From Corynebacterium sp. UBA2622 (GTDB taxonomy: Bacteria; Actinomycetota; Actinomycetes; Mycobacteriales; Mycobacteriaceae): DNA of 64,000 nt. The translations under genes and the position numbers were made by a program. The stretch's first letter is position 1. Each line of letters starts with the position of its first letter. The stretch spans positions 212,416 through 276,415 of the forward strand of contig NZ_DDJO01000009.1 of the NCBI RefSeq assembly GCF_002339505.1, written 5' to 3'. Below, piece after piece: positions 22,909 through 34,129 of this stretch. A model generated the notes under the pieces. That model saw only the letters and a program-made list of their open reading frames with translations, ran no database searches and was not told the DNA's origin.

Positions 22909-23466
22909 GTGATGGATAACGCTGCGAGGAAGGGCGGAGACGTGGACGAGACCGGCGCACACCCGGACCCGTCGGGGGCTGGAAACCCCGGGACGACTCC
23001 CACGGTTCTCTACCGCGAGCGCCAGTGGGCCCCGTGGTACATGTGGCTCGCCGGTGCGGGCCTGGTGCTCCTGCTGTCGGGTCAGTTCGCCCTCAACCGG
23101 AACGTCTGGTGGTTCGTCATCCCGCTGATCGTCATCGGAGCGCTCGTGGGGTGGTACCTGATGTGGCTGTCGCGAACAGAGGTCCGCGTCGAGCAGGACG
23201 CGGACGGCTCCCGTTGGCTTCTCGTGGACGAAGCGAACCTCCCCGCCACCGTTGTCTCCCGCTCCATGGCCGTCCCGGCCTCCGCGCGGCGCAACGCGCT
23301 CGGCCGCCAGCTCGACCCCGCGGCGTTCCTCGTCTCCCACGGCTGGGTCAAGGAGCACGTCCTGCTCGTCCTCGACGACCCGGAGGACCCGACCCCCTAC
23401 TGGCTCATCGCCTCAAAAAACCCGCACGAACTTCTCGACGCCTTCCTGCCCGGCCACCACGGCTAG
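22909..23466 (+). CDS. DUF3093 membrane protein
   Basis: A 185-residue protein with a Gly/Pro-rich start, two adjacent transmembrane segments (about 42-60 and 66-84, separated by ALNRN) and a soluble domain ending in FLPGHHG. The pattern and its position next to dut and the DUF4193 gene match the actinobacterial DUF3093 family (Rv2698 type). Start is GTG at 22909 or the following ATG. Function unknown. Confidence 0.82.
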   Translation: MMDNAARKGGDVDETGAHPDPSGAGNPGTTPTVLYRERQWAPWYMWLAGAGLVLLLSGQFALNRNVWWFVIPLIVIGALVGWYLMWLSRTEVRVEQDADGSRWLLVDEANLPATVVSRSMAVPASARRNALGRQLDPAAFLVSHGWVKEHVLLVLDDPEDPTPYWLIASKNPHELLDAFLPGHHG

Positions 23467-23493
23467 CGCGGCACCGCCGGGGCCGGCACGAAA

Positions 23494-23523
23494 AAACGGA
23501 GGGTGCGCATTCACCCTCCGTTT
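23494..23523. terminator. Bidirectional terminator
   Basis: ACGGAGGGTG and CACCCTCCGT arms with A-run on the left and T-run on the right, between the convergent DUF3093 and DUF4193 genes; suited to terminate both. Confidence 0.85.
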
Positions 23524-23538
23524 CGCCGTTCCCCGCCG

Positions 23539-23832
23539 CTATTCGCAGTCCAGGCAGACCATGCTGCCGTCCGGCTCGGTGTAGGCGAGACGGTTCTTCT
23601 TCTGCACGAGGAAGCAGGATGCGCAGGTGAATTCGTCCTCCTGGCGGGGGACGACGGTGACGTTGAGCTCCTCACCGGAAAGGTCGGGGGCGGGAATTTC
23701 GAAGGAGTCGACGATCTCGCCGTCGTCATCCATGCTGCTGCCGGCAACCTCGGCGGCCTTCAGGCCCTCGAGCGAGTCGGTCTCGATCTCGTCATCCATG
23801 CGGCGACGCGGCGCGTCGTAATCGGTAGCCAT
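23539..23832 (-). CDS. DUF4193 zinc-ribbon-like protein
   Basis: A 97-residue acidic protein with CASC and CLDC pairs in the C-terminal third, a probable zinc site. The N-terminus MATDYDAPRRR is strongly conserved in the actinobacterial DUF4193 family. GAAGGAG is placed well before the ATG at 23832. Similar small proteins sit next to dut and suhB in mycobacteria (Rv2699c). Role unknown. Confidence 0.87.
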   Translation of the reverse strand: MATDYDAPRRRMDDEIETDSLEGLKAAEVAGSSMDDDGEIVDSFEIPAPDLSGEELNVTVVPRQEDEFTCASCFLVQKKNRLAYTEPDGSMVCLDCE

Positions 23833-24002
23833 CCTGACTCTCCTTCGAGCAAAGCTCTGTTGCTTGTGCACCGCTTTCGCAACCTGCGGAAACCGGCCGT
23901 GGTTGTACGCTTTTCAGCGGAATAGTAAAGGATCGGGCCCTGCCTGTCATCTTTCCAGGTCAAGCGTTGCTTTACCCCGCCGCGGCGTGGGCCGGGGCGG
24001 CC

Positions 24003-24887
24003 TCACCGGGCCAGCGGGGAGAGCGCCCCGGCGACCCCCAGCAGCTCCGAAAACGTAGCCGCGACGCCCGGCGCGCCAGCCGTGACAATCTCCCCCTCCT
24101 CCCCCTTCGACTCGACGCCCGGGTGGTGCACGACAACCCCCGCCTCCGCGGCGATGATCGCGCCGGCCGCCCAGTCCCACGGGTGTGTGCCGTGCTCGTA
24201 GTACGCGTCGACCCTCCCCTCGGCAACTGCGCAGAGATCCAGTGCGGCGGAACCCATCCGCCGGATGTCCCTCACCTCCGGCAGCACGCCGGCCAGAATC
24301 TCCGCCTGGCGCGCCCGCCACGCCGAGGAGTACGAGAACCCCGTCGCCACCAGGGCGCGCGCCGTCTCCGTCTCCGCCGAGGCCTGCAGCGGGGTCACCC
24401 GCCCGCCCCGAAAAACCGTGGCCCCCTCTCCGAGGGCGGCGGAGTACAGCTCACCCGTCGCCACGTTCTGCACGGCGCCGGCCACCACAACCCCCTCCAC
24501 CGCCGCGGCAACGGAGATGGCGTAGGCGGGCAGGCCGTAGAGGAAGTTGACCGTGCCGTCGATCGGATCGACGATCCACTGCACCCCGGTGAGGGACGGC
24601 TTGTCCGCCCCCTCCTCCCCGAGGATGCCGTCGCGGGGCCGCAGCTCACCAAGCCGCGCGACGATGAGTTGCTCGGCGGCCCGGTCGACAGCCGTGACAG
24701 GGTCGACCTCGCTGGACTTGGTCTCCCGCGGGATCCCCTCCCCGCCGGCGACGTAGGCGGCCCGCTGCCGCGCCACGAGGCGGGCAGCCTCGGAGACGAT
24801 GGAGGTGCACAGGTCCCTCAGCTCGCCCGGGCTCGGGAGGGGACGTGCGCGGGTACCGGTGCCGGTGTCATTGATCATGCCCACCAT
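24003..24887 (-). CDS. suhB: Inositol-1-monophosphatase family phosphatase
   Basis: A 294-residue Mg2+-dependent phosphatase. Metal ligands are visible in GILGEEGADK (Glu), DPIDGTVNF (two Asp) and HPWDWAAGA (Asp). In corynebacteria such enzymes release myo-inositol for phosphatidylinositol lipids or mycothiol. The start is unsure: ATG at 24887 or 24878, neither with a clear ribosome site. The gene is divergent from ppgK, with about 80 bases between the starts. Confidence 0.9.
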   Translation of the reverse strand: MVGMINDTGTGTRARPLPSPGELRDLCTSIVSEAARLVARQRAAYVAGGEGIPRETKSSEVDPVTAVDRAAEQLIVARLGELRPRDGILGEEGADKPSLTGVQWIVDPIDGTVNFLYGLPAYAISVAAAVEGVVVAGAVQNVATGELYSAALGEGATVFRGGRVTPLQASAETETARALVATGFSYSSAWRARQAEILAGVLPEVRDIRRMGSAALDLCAVAEGRVDAYYEHGTHPWDWAAGAIIAAEAGVVVHHPGVESKGEEGEIVTAGAPGVAATFSELLGVAGALSPLAR

Positions 24888-24952
24888 GGTGCCCCGCCCG
24901 GCCGGTGCCCGCACGCCGCGGCGCTCACCCGGCCGGTGTCCGGCCCCTTTTG

Positions 24953-24958
24953 TATGCT
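24953..24958 (+). promoter_or_regulatory. -10 box of ppgK, leaderless start
   Basis: TATGCT ends seven bases before the ppgK ATG at 24966, so transcription would begin at or next to the start codon; no ribosome site is present. Confidence 0.6.
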
Positions 24959-24965
24959 TGCGTCC

Positions 24966-25751
24966 ATGACTCAGGCCACCCCCTCCCCCGCAGCTTCCTC
25001 CACCGACACCGCCTTCGGCATCGACGTGGGAGGATCCGGCATAAAGGGGGCCGTGGTGGACCTTGCCACGGGAGAGTTCATAGGCGAGCGGCTGAAGGTC
25101 CCGACCCCGCAGCCCGCCACCCCGGACGCAATCGCCGAAGCGGTGGCGCAGATGCTGCGCGACGCCGGCTGGGAGGGTCCCGTCGGAATCACCCTCCCCT
25201 CCGTGATCCGCGACCAGGTGGCCATGACCGCGGCCAACATCGATCCCTCGTGGGTGGGCACGAACGTCCACGAGCTGTTCGCCCGCCACCTCGGGGAGCG
25301 CTACATCGCTGTGCTCAACGACGCAGACGCCGCCGGCCTCGCCGAGGTCGCGCACGGGGAGGACACCGCGCGGGAGGGGGCGATCATCTTCCTCACCTTC
25401 GGCACCGGCATCGGCTCCGCGTTCTTTACCGACGGCGAGCTGTTCCCCAACACCGAGCTGGGCCACATGATCGTCGACGGCGAGGAGGCCGAGCACATCG
25501 CCTCCTCCGCCGTGAAGGACCGCGAGGGGCTGAAGTACCCCGAATGGGCGCAGCGGGTCCAGAAGGTCCTGCGGGAATACGAGCGCCTCTTCAACCCCTC
25601 CGCCTTCATCGTCGGCGGGGGGATCTCGCGCAAGGCGGAGAAGTGGATTCCGCTTCTCGACGTCTCCACGCCCGTCGTCCCCGCCCATCTGCGCAACCGG
25701 GCGGGCATCGTCGGCGCAGCGATGGCGGCGGTGAAGCACGTGGCGCCGTAG
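24966..25751 (+). CDS. ppgK: Polyphosphate glucokinase
   Basis: A 261-residue ROK-family kinase that phosphorylates glucose with polyphosphate or ATP. The N-terminal phosphate-binding loop FGIDVGGSGIKGAVVD and the second Gly-rich loop FLTFGTGIGSAFF are intact, and NTELGHMIVDGEEAE follows as expected for PpgK. It lies between suhB and sigA as in related actinobacteria. Likely a leaderless transcript. In the absence of a nearby PTS it may matter for glucose use, which is inference. Confidence 0.95.
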   Translation: MTQATPSPAASSTDTAFGIDVGGSGIKGAVVDLATGEFIGERLKVPTPQPATPDAIAEAVAQMLRDAGWEGPVGITLPSVIRDQVAMTAANIDPSWVGTNVHELFARHLGERYIAVLNDADAAGLAEVAHGEDTAREGAIIFLTFGTGIGSAFFTDGELFPNTELGHMIVDGEEAEHIASSAVKDREGLKYPEWAQRVQKVLREYERLFNPSAFIVGGGISRKAEKWIPLLDVSTPVVPAHLRNRAGIVGAAMAAVKHVAP

Positions 25752-25973
25752 GGACGTCGATAAGCGGGCCCGCGCCGTTATCGGGTACGGTGGTGCGTCG
25801 AACTCGGACAGGCCTCGCGGCACCGCTGTTCCACCGAAGGCGCGGACCCGCCCGGAATAGCCCTTTTGCCGCGGCCGTTATACATGTCGGTCATGAAAAA
25901 GCAACCCTCTTTACGTACTCTGGGTTGTCTAAGAATGCGGAACGTTAAGTACCGTCAAGGCGAAAGGGCGTAC

Positions 25974-27458
<1,485 letters not shown>

Positions 27459-27511
27459 GCTCCTGGCCCCGGGGCCGCGAAGGGGCAACTATCGCGCCAG
27501 AACGACCGGCG

Positions 27512-27536
27512 GGGCCGGAAACCGGTGTTCCGGCCC
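27512..27536 (+). terminator. sigA terminator
   Basis: GGGCCGGAA and TTCCGGCCC arms with a 7-base loop and a following TTTC, 54 bases after the sigA stop and before the convergent helicase gene. Confidence 0.75.
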
Positions 27537-27600
27537 TTTCGCGCATGCCGGGGTGGTGGCCGTCTGATCGGGGCCCGAAGATTACCGGCACCCCACCCGT

Positions 27601-29331
27601 CTACCAGTCCCGCAGGTACGCGATCCGGTCCCGCAGCTGCTCGGCGTTGCACAACGCCGTGGGCGGGCCGCCGCACGCCTTGCGCACCTCGGTGTGGATG
27701 GCGCCGTGCGGGCGGCCGGATTTGCCTGCCACGATCGACACCCGGGCGTTGAGCTCCCGGCGCAGGTCGGCGATTTCGTCGACGGCAACCTTGCCGCCCG
27801 CGGAGCCGGAGGCGCCCGCGCCCCGCGCGGCCGCGGCCTCCCGCTCCGCCTCCTGGCGCGCCCGAAGTGCCGCGTCGCGAGCATCGAGCTGCTCGCTCTG
27901 CCTCTTGCGCAGCAGCAGCTTCACCTGCTCGGCGTCCAGCAGCCCGGGCAGGCCGAGGAAGTCCTGCTCCTCCGCCGAACCGGCCACGGTGGCGGTGCCG
28001 TAGGTGGAACCGTCGAAGATGAGGGAGTCGAGCTCGGCGGAGGCGCCAATGGACTCGTAGGGGGAGATCTCGTCGGGCTCGTTCTGCGTCCGGGCCGCCT
28101 GCTCGAGCAGCTCATCCGACCAGCCGGACTCGCGGTGGGGTTTGCCCAGCACGTGGTCGCGCGAGACCTCCATCTCCTCCGCCAGTCGGAGCAGCACCGG
28201 AACCGACGGGAGGAACACCGAGGCGGACTCGCCCGGTCGGCGCGAGCGCACGAAGCGCCCGATGGCCTGCGCAAAGAACAGCGGGGTGGACGCGGAGGTG
28301 GCGTAGACCCCCACGGCCAGGCGCGGGACATCGACGCCCTCGGAGACCATGCGCACGGCAACCATCCACTCGCTCGTCGACGCCGAGAACTCGTCGATCC
28401 GGTCGGACGCCCCCTCCTCGTCCGAGAGCACCACCGTCACCGGGGTGGAGCTGAGCTTGGCCAGGATGCGCGCATAGGCGCGGGCGGTCGTCTTGTCGGT
28501 CGCGATGACCAGCCCGCCGGCGTCGGGCATGTGCGCGCGGATCTTGAGCAGCCTGGTGTGCGCCGCCTGCAGCACCGCCGCAATCCAGTCGCCCTTCGGG
28601 TCCAGCGCGGTCTTCCACGCCCGGGCCGTCTGCTCGGCGTTGAGGGGTTCACCGAGGCGGGCCGTGTACTCCTCCCCCGCGGAGTCCTTCCACTGCGCCT
28701 GGCCCGAATAGGCCAGGAAGACGACGGGGCGGACGACGCCGTCGGCAAGCGCGTGCGAGTAGCCGTAGGTGTAGTCGGACCGGCTGACCCGGTGGCCCTC
28801 CCCGTCCTCCTCGTAGCGCACGAAGGGAATCGCGGAATCGTCGGAACGGAACGGCGTGCCGGTCAGGGCGAGCCGGTGCTGGACGTCGTCGTAGGCCTCG
28901 CGCACGCCGTCGCCCCAGCTCTTCGAGTCACCGGCGTGGTGGATCTCGTCGAGGATGACGAGCGTGCGCCGCGCCGACGCCACGGCGCGGTGCTTGAACG
29001 GGTGCATACCCACCTGGGCGTAGGTGACCACGATGCCGTCGAAGGCCGGGTTCACCGCGGAGGCGTTGGTGAACGTCGGGTCGAGCGAGAGCCCGAAGCG
29101 CTTCGCCGCCCCCGACCACTGGTGCTTCAGGTGCTCCGTGGGCACGACGACGATGATGCGCTGCACGCTGCGGTCCGCCACGAGCGCGCTGGCGAGGGTG
29201 AGGGCGAAGGTGGTCTTGCCGGCGCCCGGGGTTGCCACGGCGAGGAAGTCGCGCGGCTTGGTGGCCATAAACGAATCAAAGGCCTCCTGCTGCCATTTTC
29301 GCAGCGAAGGCCCGGTGGAGGGCTGGGTCAC
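27601..29331 (-). CDS. DEAD/DEAH-box helicase (superfamily II)
   Basis: A 576-residue helicase with Walker A TPGAGKTTF, motif II DEIHHAG, motif V-like SEGVDVPRLAVG and motif VI QAIGRFVRSRR. The helicase core fills about residues 1-410; the rest is Ala/Glu/Arg-rich and probably helical. It resembles type III restriction/UvrB-like helicases more than RNA helicases, and no methylase is nearby. Its ATG overlaps the stop of the DUF3039 gene (ATGA), so the two are coupled. The precise substrate is unknown. Confidence 0.85.
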   Translation of the reverse strand: MTQPSTGPSLRKWQQEAFDSFMATKPRDFLAVATPGAGKTTFALTLASALVADRSVQRIIVVVPTEHLKHQWSGAAKRFGLSLDPTFTNASAVNPAFDGIVVTYAQVGMHPFKHRAVASARRTLVILDEIHHAGDSKSWGDGVREAYDDVQHRLALTGTPFRSDDSAIPFVRYEEDGEGHRVSRSDYTYGYSHALADGVVRPVVFLAYSGQAQWKDSAGEEYTARLGEPLNAEQTARAWKTALDPKGDWIAAVLQAAHTRLLKIRAHMPDAGGLVIATDKTTARAYARILAKLSSTPVTVVLSDEEGASDRIDEFSASTSEWMVAVRMVSEGVDVPRLAVGVYATSASTPLFFAQAIGRFVRSRRPGESASVFLPSVPVLLRLAEEMEVSRDHVLGKPHRESGWSDELLEQAARTQNEPDEISPYESIGASAELDSLIFDGSTYGTATVAGSAEEQDFLGLPGLLDAEQVKLLLRKRQSEQLDARDAALRARQEAEREAAAARGAGASGSAGGKVAVDEIADLRRELNARVSIVAGKSGRPHGAIHTEVRKACGGPPTALCNAEQLRDRIAYLRDW

Positions 29332-29573
29332 TTACGACGCAGCCCCTTGTAGATCCGCTCGCAGTCGGGGCACACCGGCGAACCCGGCTTGGCCTGCTTC
29401 TTCACGGGGAATGTCTCCCCGCACAGGGCGACGACCATCTTCCCGGAGACGGCGGAGTCGACGATCTGGTCCTTCTTCACGTAGTGGAAAAACTTGGGGG
29501 TTCCGTCGTCGGTGGTTGACGAGGTGTCCTCCCTCAAATCGGGGCGCTCAAGGGTTTTCGTCGTCGTATTCAC
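29328..29573 (-). CDS. DUF3039 family protein
   Basis: An 81-residue protein. The core KFFHYVKKDQIVDSAVSGK, the Cys in VALCGETF and CPDC near the C-terminus match the DUF3039 family, likely binding zinc. It is coupled to the helicase gene by a 4-base overlap, an arrangement that is common in corynebacteria. Function unknown. Confidence 0.85.
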   Translation of the reverse strand: MNTTTKTLERPDLREDTSSTTDDGTPKFFHYVKKDQIVDSAVSGKMVVALCGETFPVKKQAKPGSPVCPDCERIYKGLRRK

Positions 29574-29644
29574 GCCCCCTATATTGCCCCAATCCAGGCG
29601 AGAAATTAAGCCGGGGTTTTGCGCAGGCGCTACGCTCGGTGGAC

Positions 29645-30112
29645 ATGAGCACAGCGCACAACCCGGGCCCGCGCCCGGACGGCGACGCCACCACGGTCGA
29701 CGTCGACGCAGACGCCGTGCCGCACAAGAGACGCCTCGGACGACGCTCCACGAAGGCCCTCATCACGGACGCCCGCCGCAGCCCGGAGCAGAACATCCGC
29801 AGCCGGGAGCGCACCTACATGGTGCTGCAGATGCTGCGCTTCCCCTTCATCCTCCTGTCCATCTTCTCCGCCTGGTACCTTTCCAACTGGTGGCTGGCCA
29901 GCATCCTCTTCGTCATCTCGGTGCCGCTGCCGTGGATCGCGGTGATGATCGGCAACGGTCAGGGCGAGAAGCGCGACGTGCGCTCGCGCAACGTCTACAA
30001 GCCAGCCGCCGCCCGGGAGCAGCAGCGCCTGGAGACGGCGCGCCGCCGCGAGATCGGTTCGGGCGGGCCAGCCGCTGGCAACATGCCCACCATCATCGAC
30101 CACGACGAATAA
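29645..30112 (+). CDS. DUF3099 membrane protein
   Basis: A 155-residue protein with a conserved soluble start RRSTKALITDARRSPEQNI, two transmembrane segments (about 63-78 and 82-98) and a basic C-terminal tail. This is the DUF3099 pattern of actinobacteria. It is divergent from the DUF3039 gene and precedes the methyltransferase gene by 22 bases, probably in one transcript. Confidence 0.8.
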   Translation: MSTAHNPGPRPDGDATTVDVDADAVPHKRRLGRRSTKALITDARRSPEQNIRSRERTYMVLQMLRFPFILLSIFSAWYLSNWWLASILFVISVPLPWIAVMIGNGQGEKRDVRSRNVYKPAAAREQQRLETARRREIGSGGPAAGNMPTIIDHDE

Positions 30113-30134
30113 CCCCACCCCGAAGGAGCTGTGC

Positions 30135-31676
30135 GTGAACGAGGCGCCGACCCTGCCCGCCACCGCCGCCGCCCTGAGCCGCGCGCTCGCCGAGGCGCAC
30201 TTCACCAACGAGGGCATCGCCGCCCACCTCGGCCCGGATACCACCGAGGCGCTCTACCGGGGTGAGCCCGGTGTTGTCCACGCCGCGTGCGACGACGGGT
30301 CGCGGCTCTCCGGTCTGATCCGCTTCTTACTCCTGCGCGAGCCCATGAGCGTCGAGACGATCGCCGAGCTCCTCTCCCCCCGCCTGGCTCTTTCGCTACT
30401 CGACGCCTCCGTCGCCGCCGAGCTCCCCTCCGGCGAGGTCCGGGTCGCCCTCGACGTGCGCCCCCACGTCCTCGCCGGGGAGAACCGGATCATCCTCTCC
30501 GACCTCGACGCCTCCACCACCGCCCACGTGCCGGGCCCCGACCACGTCCTCGGTGTCGGAGCCGCATCGCTGTCGCTGCTCTCGGCCTCGCCGTGCTCGC
30601 CCGTGGAAACGGTTCTGGACCTGGGAACGGGATCCGGGGTGCAGGCCATCGCGCAGTCTGGTTTCGCGGCGCGGGTCGTGGGCACCGACGTGCACCGCCG
30701 GGCGCTGGACCTGGCGGAGGCGAACCTGGCCGCCAACGGCATCGGCAACGTCGAGCTGCGGGAGGGAGCGTGGTTCGACCCGGTCAAGGGTGAACGCTTC
30801 GACCGGATCGTGGCCAACCCGCCCTTCGTCGTCGGGCTGCCCGAGGTGGGCCACGTCTACCGCGACTCGGGTTTGTCGCTCGACGGCGCCACGGAGCTCG
30901 TCGTCGGGGACTCTCCCGCCCACCTCGCTCCGGGCGGCACCGCGCACATCCTCGGCGCGTGGGTGCACAAGGCGGACGAGGCGTGGCAGCACAGGGTGGC
31001 CTCCTGGCTTCCCCCGACGGGTGTGTCCGCCTGGGTCCTGCAGCGCGATGTTGTCGACCCCGGCATGTACGTCTCCACCTGGCTCCGCGACGAATCCATC
31101 GACCCCCGCTCGCGGGAGGGCATCGAGCGCACGGTGCGCTGGCTGCGCCACTTCCGCGACGAGGGAGTGCGCGCCATCGGCTTCGGCTGGGTTTTCCTCC
31201 GCGACATCGGCGACGCCCCCAGCGAAATCACCGCCGAGGAACTCTCCCACCCCTTCACCGACCCCCTCGCACCCGAGGTCGCGGAGTATTTCGAGCGCGT
31301 CGCGTGGCTTCGCGACGCCTCCACCGACGACATTCTCGGCTCCCGCTTCCTGCTCCGCCCCGGCGTCGCCCTGGAGGAGGTCAGCGTCGCCGACACGGAC
31401 GCCGGCATGGGGTTCTCACCCCGGGTCACGCGCCTGAGCCGCACTGACGGGCCACGGTTCAGCCACGAGATCGATGCCGGCCTCCGCTCCATCGTCGCCG
31501 GACTGCACCCGCAGGGGCTCGCACTGGGTGACATCGTGGACCTGTGGGCCGCCTCCACGGGCGGTGAAACCGGGGGCGGCGACGCCGATTTGGCCGCGTC
31601 GGCGGCATCCGCCGTGGTCGACCTCGTCCGGCACGGCATCGTCGTCCCCGCCGACATCGCCGAGGTCGTCGCGTAG
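30135..31676 (+). CDS. Class I SAM-dependent methyltransferase, PrmC/RsmC-like
   Basis: A 513-residue protein. The N-terminal about 145 residues form a separate helical/mixed domain; the methyltransferase core has VLDLGTGSGVQA (SAM loop), GTDVHRRAL and VANPPFVV (NPPF motif of N- or exocyclic-amine methylases). The C-terminal third (from about 300) is a further domain with VDLWAAS near the end. The NPPF motif suggests methylation of a base amino group or a glutamine amide in RNA or a protein. Start codon GTG with AAGGAG upstream. No exact substrate can be named. Confidence 0.82.
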   Translation: MNEAPTLPATAAALSRALAEAHFTNEGIAAHLGPDTTEALYRGEPGVVHAACDDGSRLSGLIRFLLLREPMSVETIAELLSPRLALSLLDASVAAELPSGEVRVALDVRPHVLAGENRIILSDLDASTTAHVPGPDHVLGVGAASLSLLSASPCSPVETVLDLGTGSGVQAIAQSGFAARVVGTDVHRRALDLAEANLAANGIGNVELREGAWFDPVKGERFDRIVANPPFVVGLPEVGHVYRDSGLSLDGATELVVGDSPAHLAPGGTAHILGAWVHKADEAWQHRVASWLPPTGVSAWVLQRDVVDPGMYVSTWLRDESIDPRSREGIERTVRWLRHFRDEGVRAIGFGWVFLRDIGDAPSEITAEELSHPFTDPLAPEVAEYFERVAWLRDASTDDILGSRFLLRPGVALEEVSVADTDAGMGFSPRVTRLSRTDGPRFSHEIDAGLRSIVAGLHPQGLALGDIVDLWAASTGGETGGGDADLAASAASAVVDLVRHGIVVPADIAEVVA

Positions 31677-31710
31677 CGGGGCCCGCACCCGAAAGGAAGG
31701 ACCACCCACC

Positions 31711-32145
31711 ATGAAGGCAGTTCTCACACGCGTCTCGAATGCCTCCGTCACCGTCGACGGGGAGGTCGTCGGCTCGATCGACTGCGCAGCGACCGGTGGT
31801 GTCCTCGCCCTCGTCGGCGTCGCGCGCGGGGATGCGGAGGCGGACTGGCGCACCGTCGCGCGAAAGATCGCCGAGCTGCGCATCCTCGACGGGGAGCGCT
31901 CCGTGGAGGAGGCCGGGGCGCCGGTTCTGCTGGTCAGCCAGTTCACCCTCATGGGGCGCACCGCGAAAGGGCGCAGGCCGTCGTGGTCGGACGCCGCCCC
32001 GGGGGAGGTGGCGGAGCCTGTCATCGAAGCGATCGCCGGGGAGCTTCGAGGCCGCGGGATCCGTGTCGAGCAGGGCCGCTTCGGCGCGATGATGAAGGTG
32101 GCAAGCGTCAACGAGGGCCCCTTCACCGTCATCGTGGAGACGTAG
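31711..32145 (+). CDS. dtd: D-aminoacyl-tRNA deacylase
   Basis: A 144-residue DTD that removes D-amino acids (and mischarged Gly) from tRNA. Its two signature motifs are present: LVSQFTLMG and VNEGPFTV (the Gly-Pro motif). AAAGGAAGG stands before the ATG. It is followed after 85 bases by sigB with its own promoter. Confidence 0.95.
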   Translation: MKAVLTRVSNASVTVDGEVVGSIDCAATGGVLALVGVARGDAEADWRTVARKIAELRILDGERSVEEAGAPVLLVSQFTLMGRTAKGRRPSWSDAAPGEVAEPVIEAIAGELRGRGIRVEQGRFGAMMKVASVNEGPFTVIVET

Positions 32146-32164
32146 GGCTCCACGGCACCGAACC

Positions 32165-32193
32165 GGGAACAAAACGGCGGGCCCGGGCGTTGG
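32165..32193 (+). promoter_or_regulatory. SigH-type promoter of sigB
   Basis: GGGAAC (32165-32170), a 17-base spacer and CGTTGG (32188-32193) match the ECF SigH/SigR consensus GGAA(T/C)-N17-18-GTT. It lies 38 bases upstream of the sigB start. SigH control of sigB is established in Corynebacterium glutamicum. Confidence 0.7.
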
Positions 32194-32230
32194 CTCCATA
32201 GACACCCACCGTTTTAGGAGGCACGCTTAC

Positions 32231-33226
<996 letters not shown>

Positions 33227-33306
33227 CCCGGGGCTCGTCGCGGGCGCGGCCCGGCTCGGCCGCCAACTGGTGGGCTGAAAGCACCGCCATCGTGGTTTGA
33301 CTAAAC

Positions 33307-33312
33307 TATGAT
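33307..33312 (+). promoter_or_regulatory. Probable -10 box of dtxR
   Basis: TATGAT, with TTTGACTAAAC just before it, about 110 bases upstream of the dtxR start. No palindromic iron box was recognised near it. Confidence 0.45.
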
Positions 33313-33422
33313 GAGCTGTGCTTTTTCTTTTTTAGGCGGGAATGTGAGCCTACCTGGGCCCATGCGCCGCACTGTGGTGGCTGGGCACCGGGAATTGCGT
33401 TGTTAGGTAAGGATGGAAAAAC

Positions 33423-34115
33423 GTGCGCGACCTTGTAGACACCACCGAAATGTATCTCCGCACCGTGTACGAGCTTGAGGAGGAGGGGATCATCCCCCTC
33501 CGCGCGCGCATCGCCGAGCGTCTCGACCAGTCGGGCCCGACCGTCTCGCAGACCGTCGCCCGCATGGAGCGCGCCGGCCTCATGGTCGTGGAGGACGACC
33601 GCTCCCTCTCCCTTACCGAGAGCGGACGGGAGCGGGCCACCGCCGTCATGCGCAAGCACCGGCTCGCCGAGCGACTCCTCACCGACGTCCTCCAGCTCGA
33701 CCTCGAGCAGGTCCACGAGGAGGCGTGCCGCTGGGAGCACGTCATGAGCGAGGAGGTGGAGAAGCGGGTGGTCGCCGTCCTGGACTCGCCCTACCGCTCA
33801 CCCTTCGGCAACCCCATTCCCGCCCTTTCCGAGCTGGGCATCGATGCCCCGGACGGGCTCGAGCTGGGTGAGCGCGCCTGTGACCTCTCCCTGCGTACGC
33901 CCGCGCGCGTCAGCATCGTGCAGATGAGCGAGATCCTCCAGCTCGATCACGGACAGTTTGCCGCCCTGAACAAGGCCGGCATCGGCGTGGGCTCCGTCGT
34001 GACCATCGACGGGGCACCCGAAGAGGGTGGCATCTCCCTCACCACCGAGGATGGCACGCGCGTCCTGTTGCGCGAGGACCTCACCCACGCGCTGCGCGTG
34101 TCGGCCGCCTCGTAG
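33423..34115 (+). CDS. dtxR: Diphtheria-toxin-type iron-dependent repressor DtxR
   Basis: A 230-residue Fe2+-activated repressor of iron-uptake and other genes. The N-terminal winged helix LVDTTEMYLRTVYELEEEG and ERLDQSGPTVSQTVARMERAG is nearly identical to classical DtxR. Metal ligands are kept: Met10, the Cys102-Glu105-His106 set in EEACRWEHVMSEE and the ancillary His79 region KHRLAER. The C-terminal SH3-like domain follows from about 150. GTG start with AAGGATGG upstream. It precedes galE by 14 bases, the usual pair in this genus. Confidence 0.97.
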   Translation: MRDLVDTTEMYLRTVYELEEEGIIPLRARIAERLDQSGPTVSQTVARMERAGLMVVEDDRSLSLTESGRERATAVMRKHRLAERLLTDVLQLDLEQVHEEACRWEHVMSEEVEKRVVAVLDSPYRSPFGNPIPALSELGIDAPDGLELGERACDLSLRTPARVSIVQMSEILQLDHGQFAALNKAGIGVGSVVTIDGAPEEGGISLTTEDGTRVLLREDLTHALRVSAAS

Positions 34116-34129
34116 GACCGGGGACGACT

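Noticed and set aside
24888..25823. Upstream extension of the suhB frame
   Set aside because: It is antisense to ppgK and has no conserved motif; the phosphatase begins near 24887.
33313..33422. DtxR box in the dtxR leader
   Set aside because: Only a half-like TTAGGTAAG is seen; no 19-bp palindrome of the TTAGGTTAGSCTAACCTAA type.
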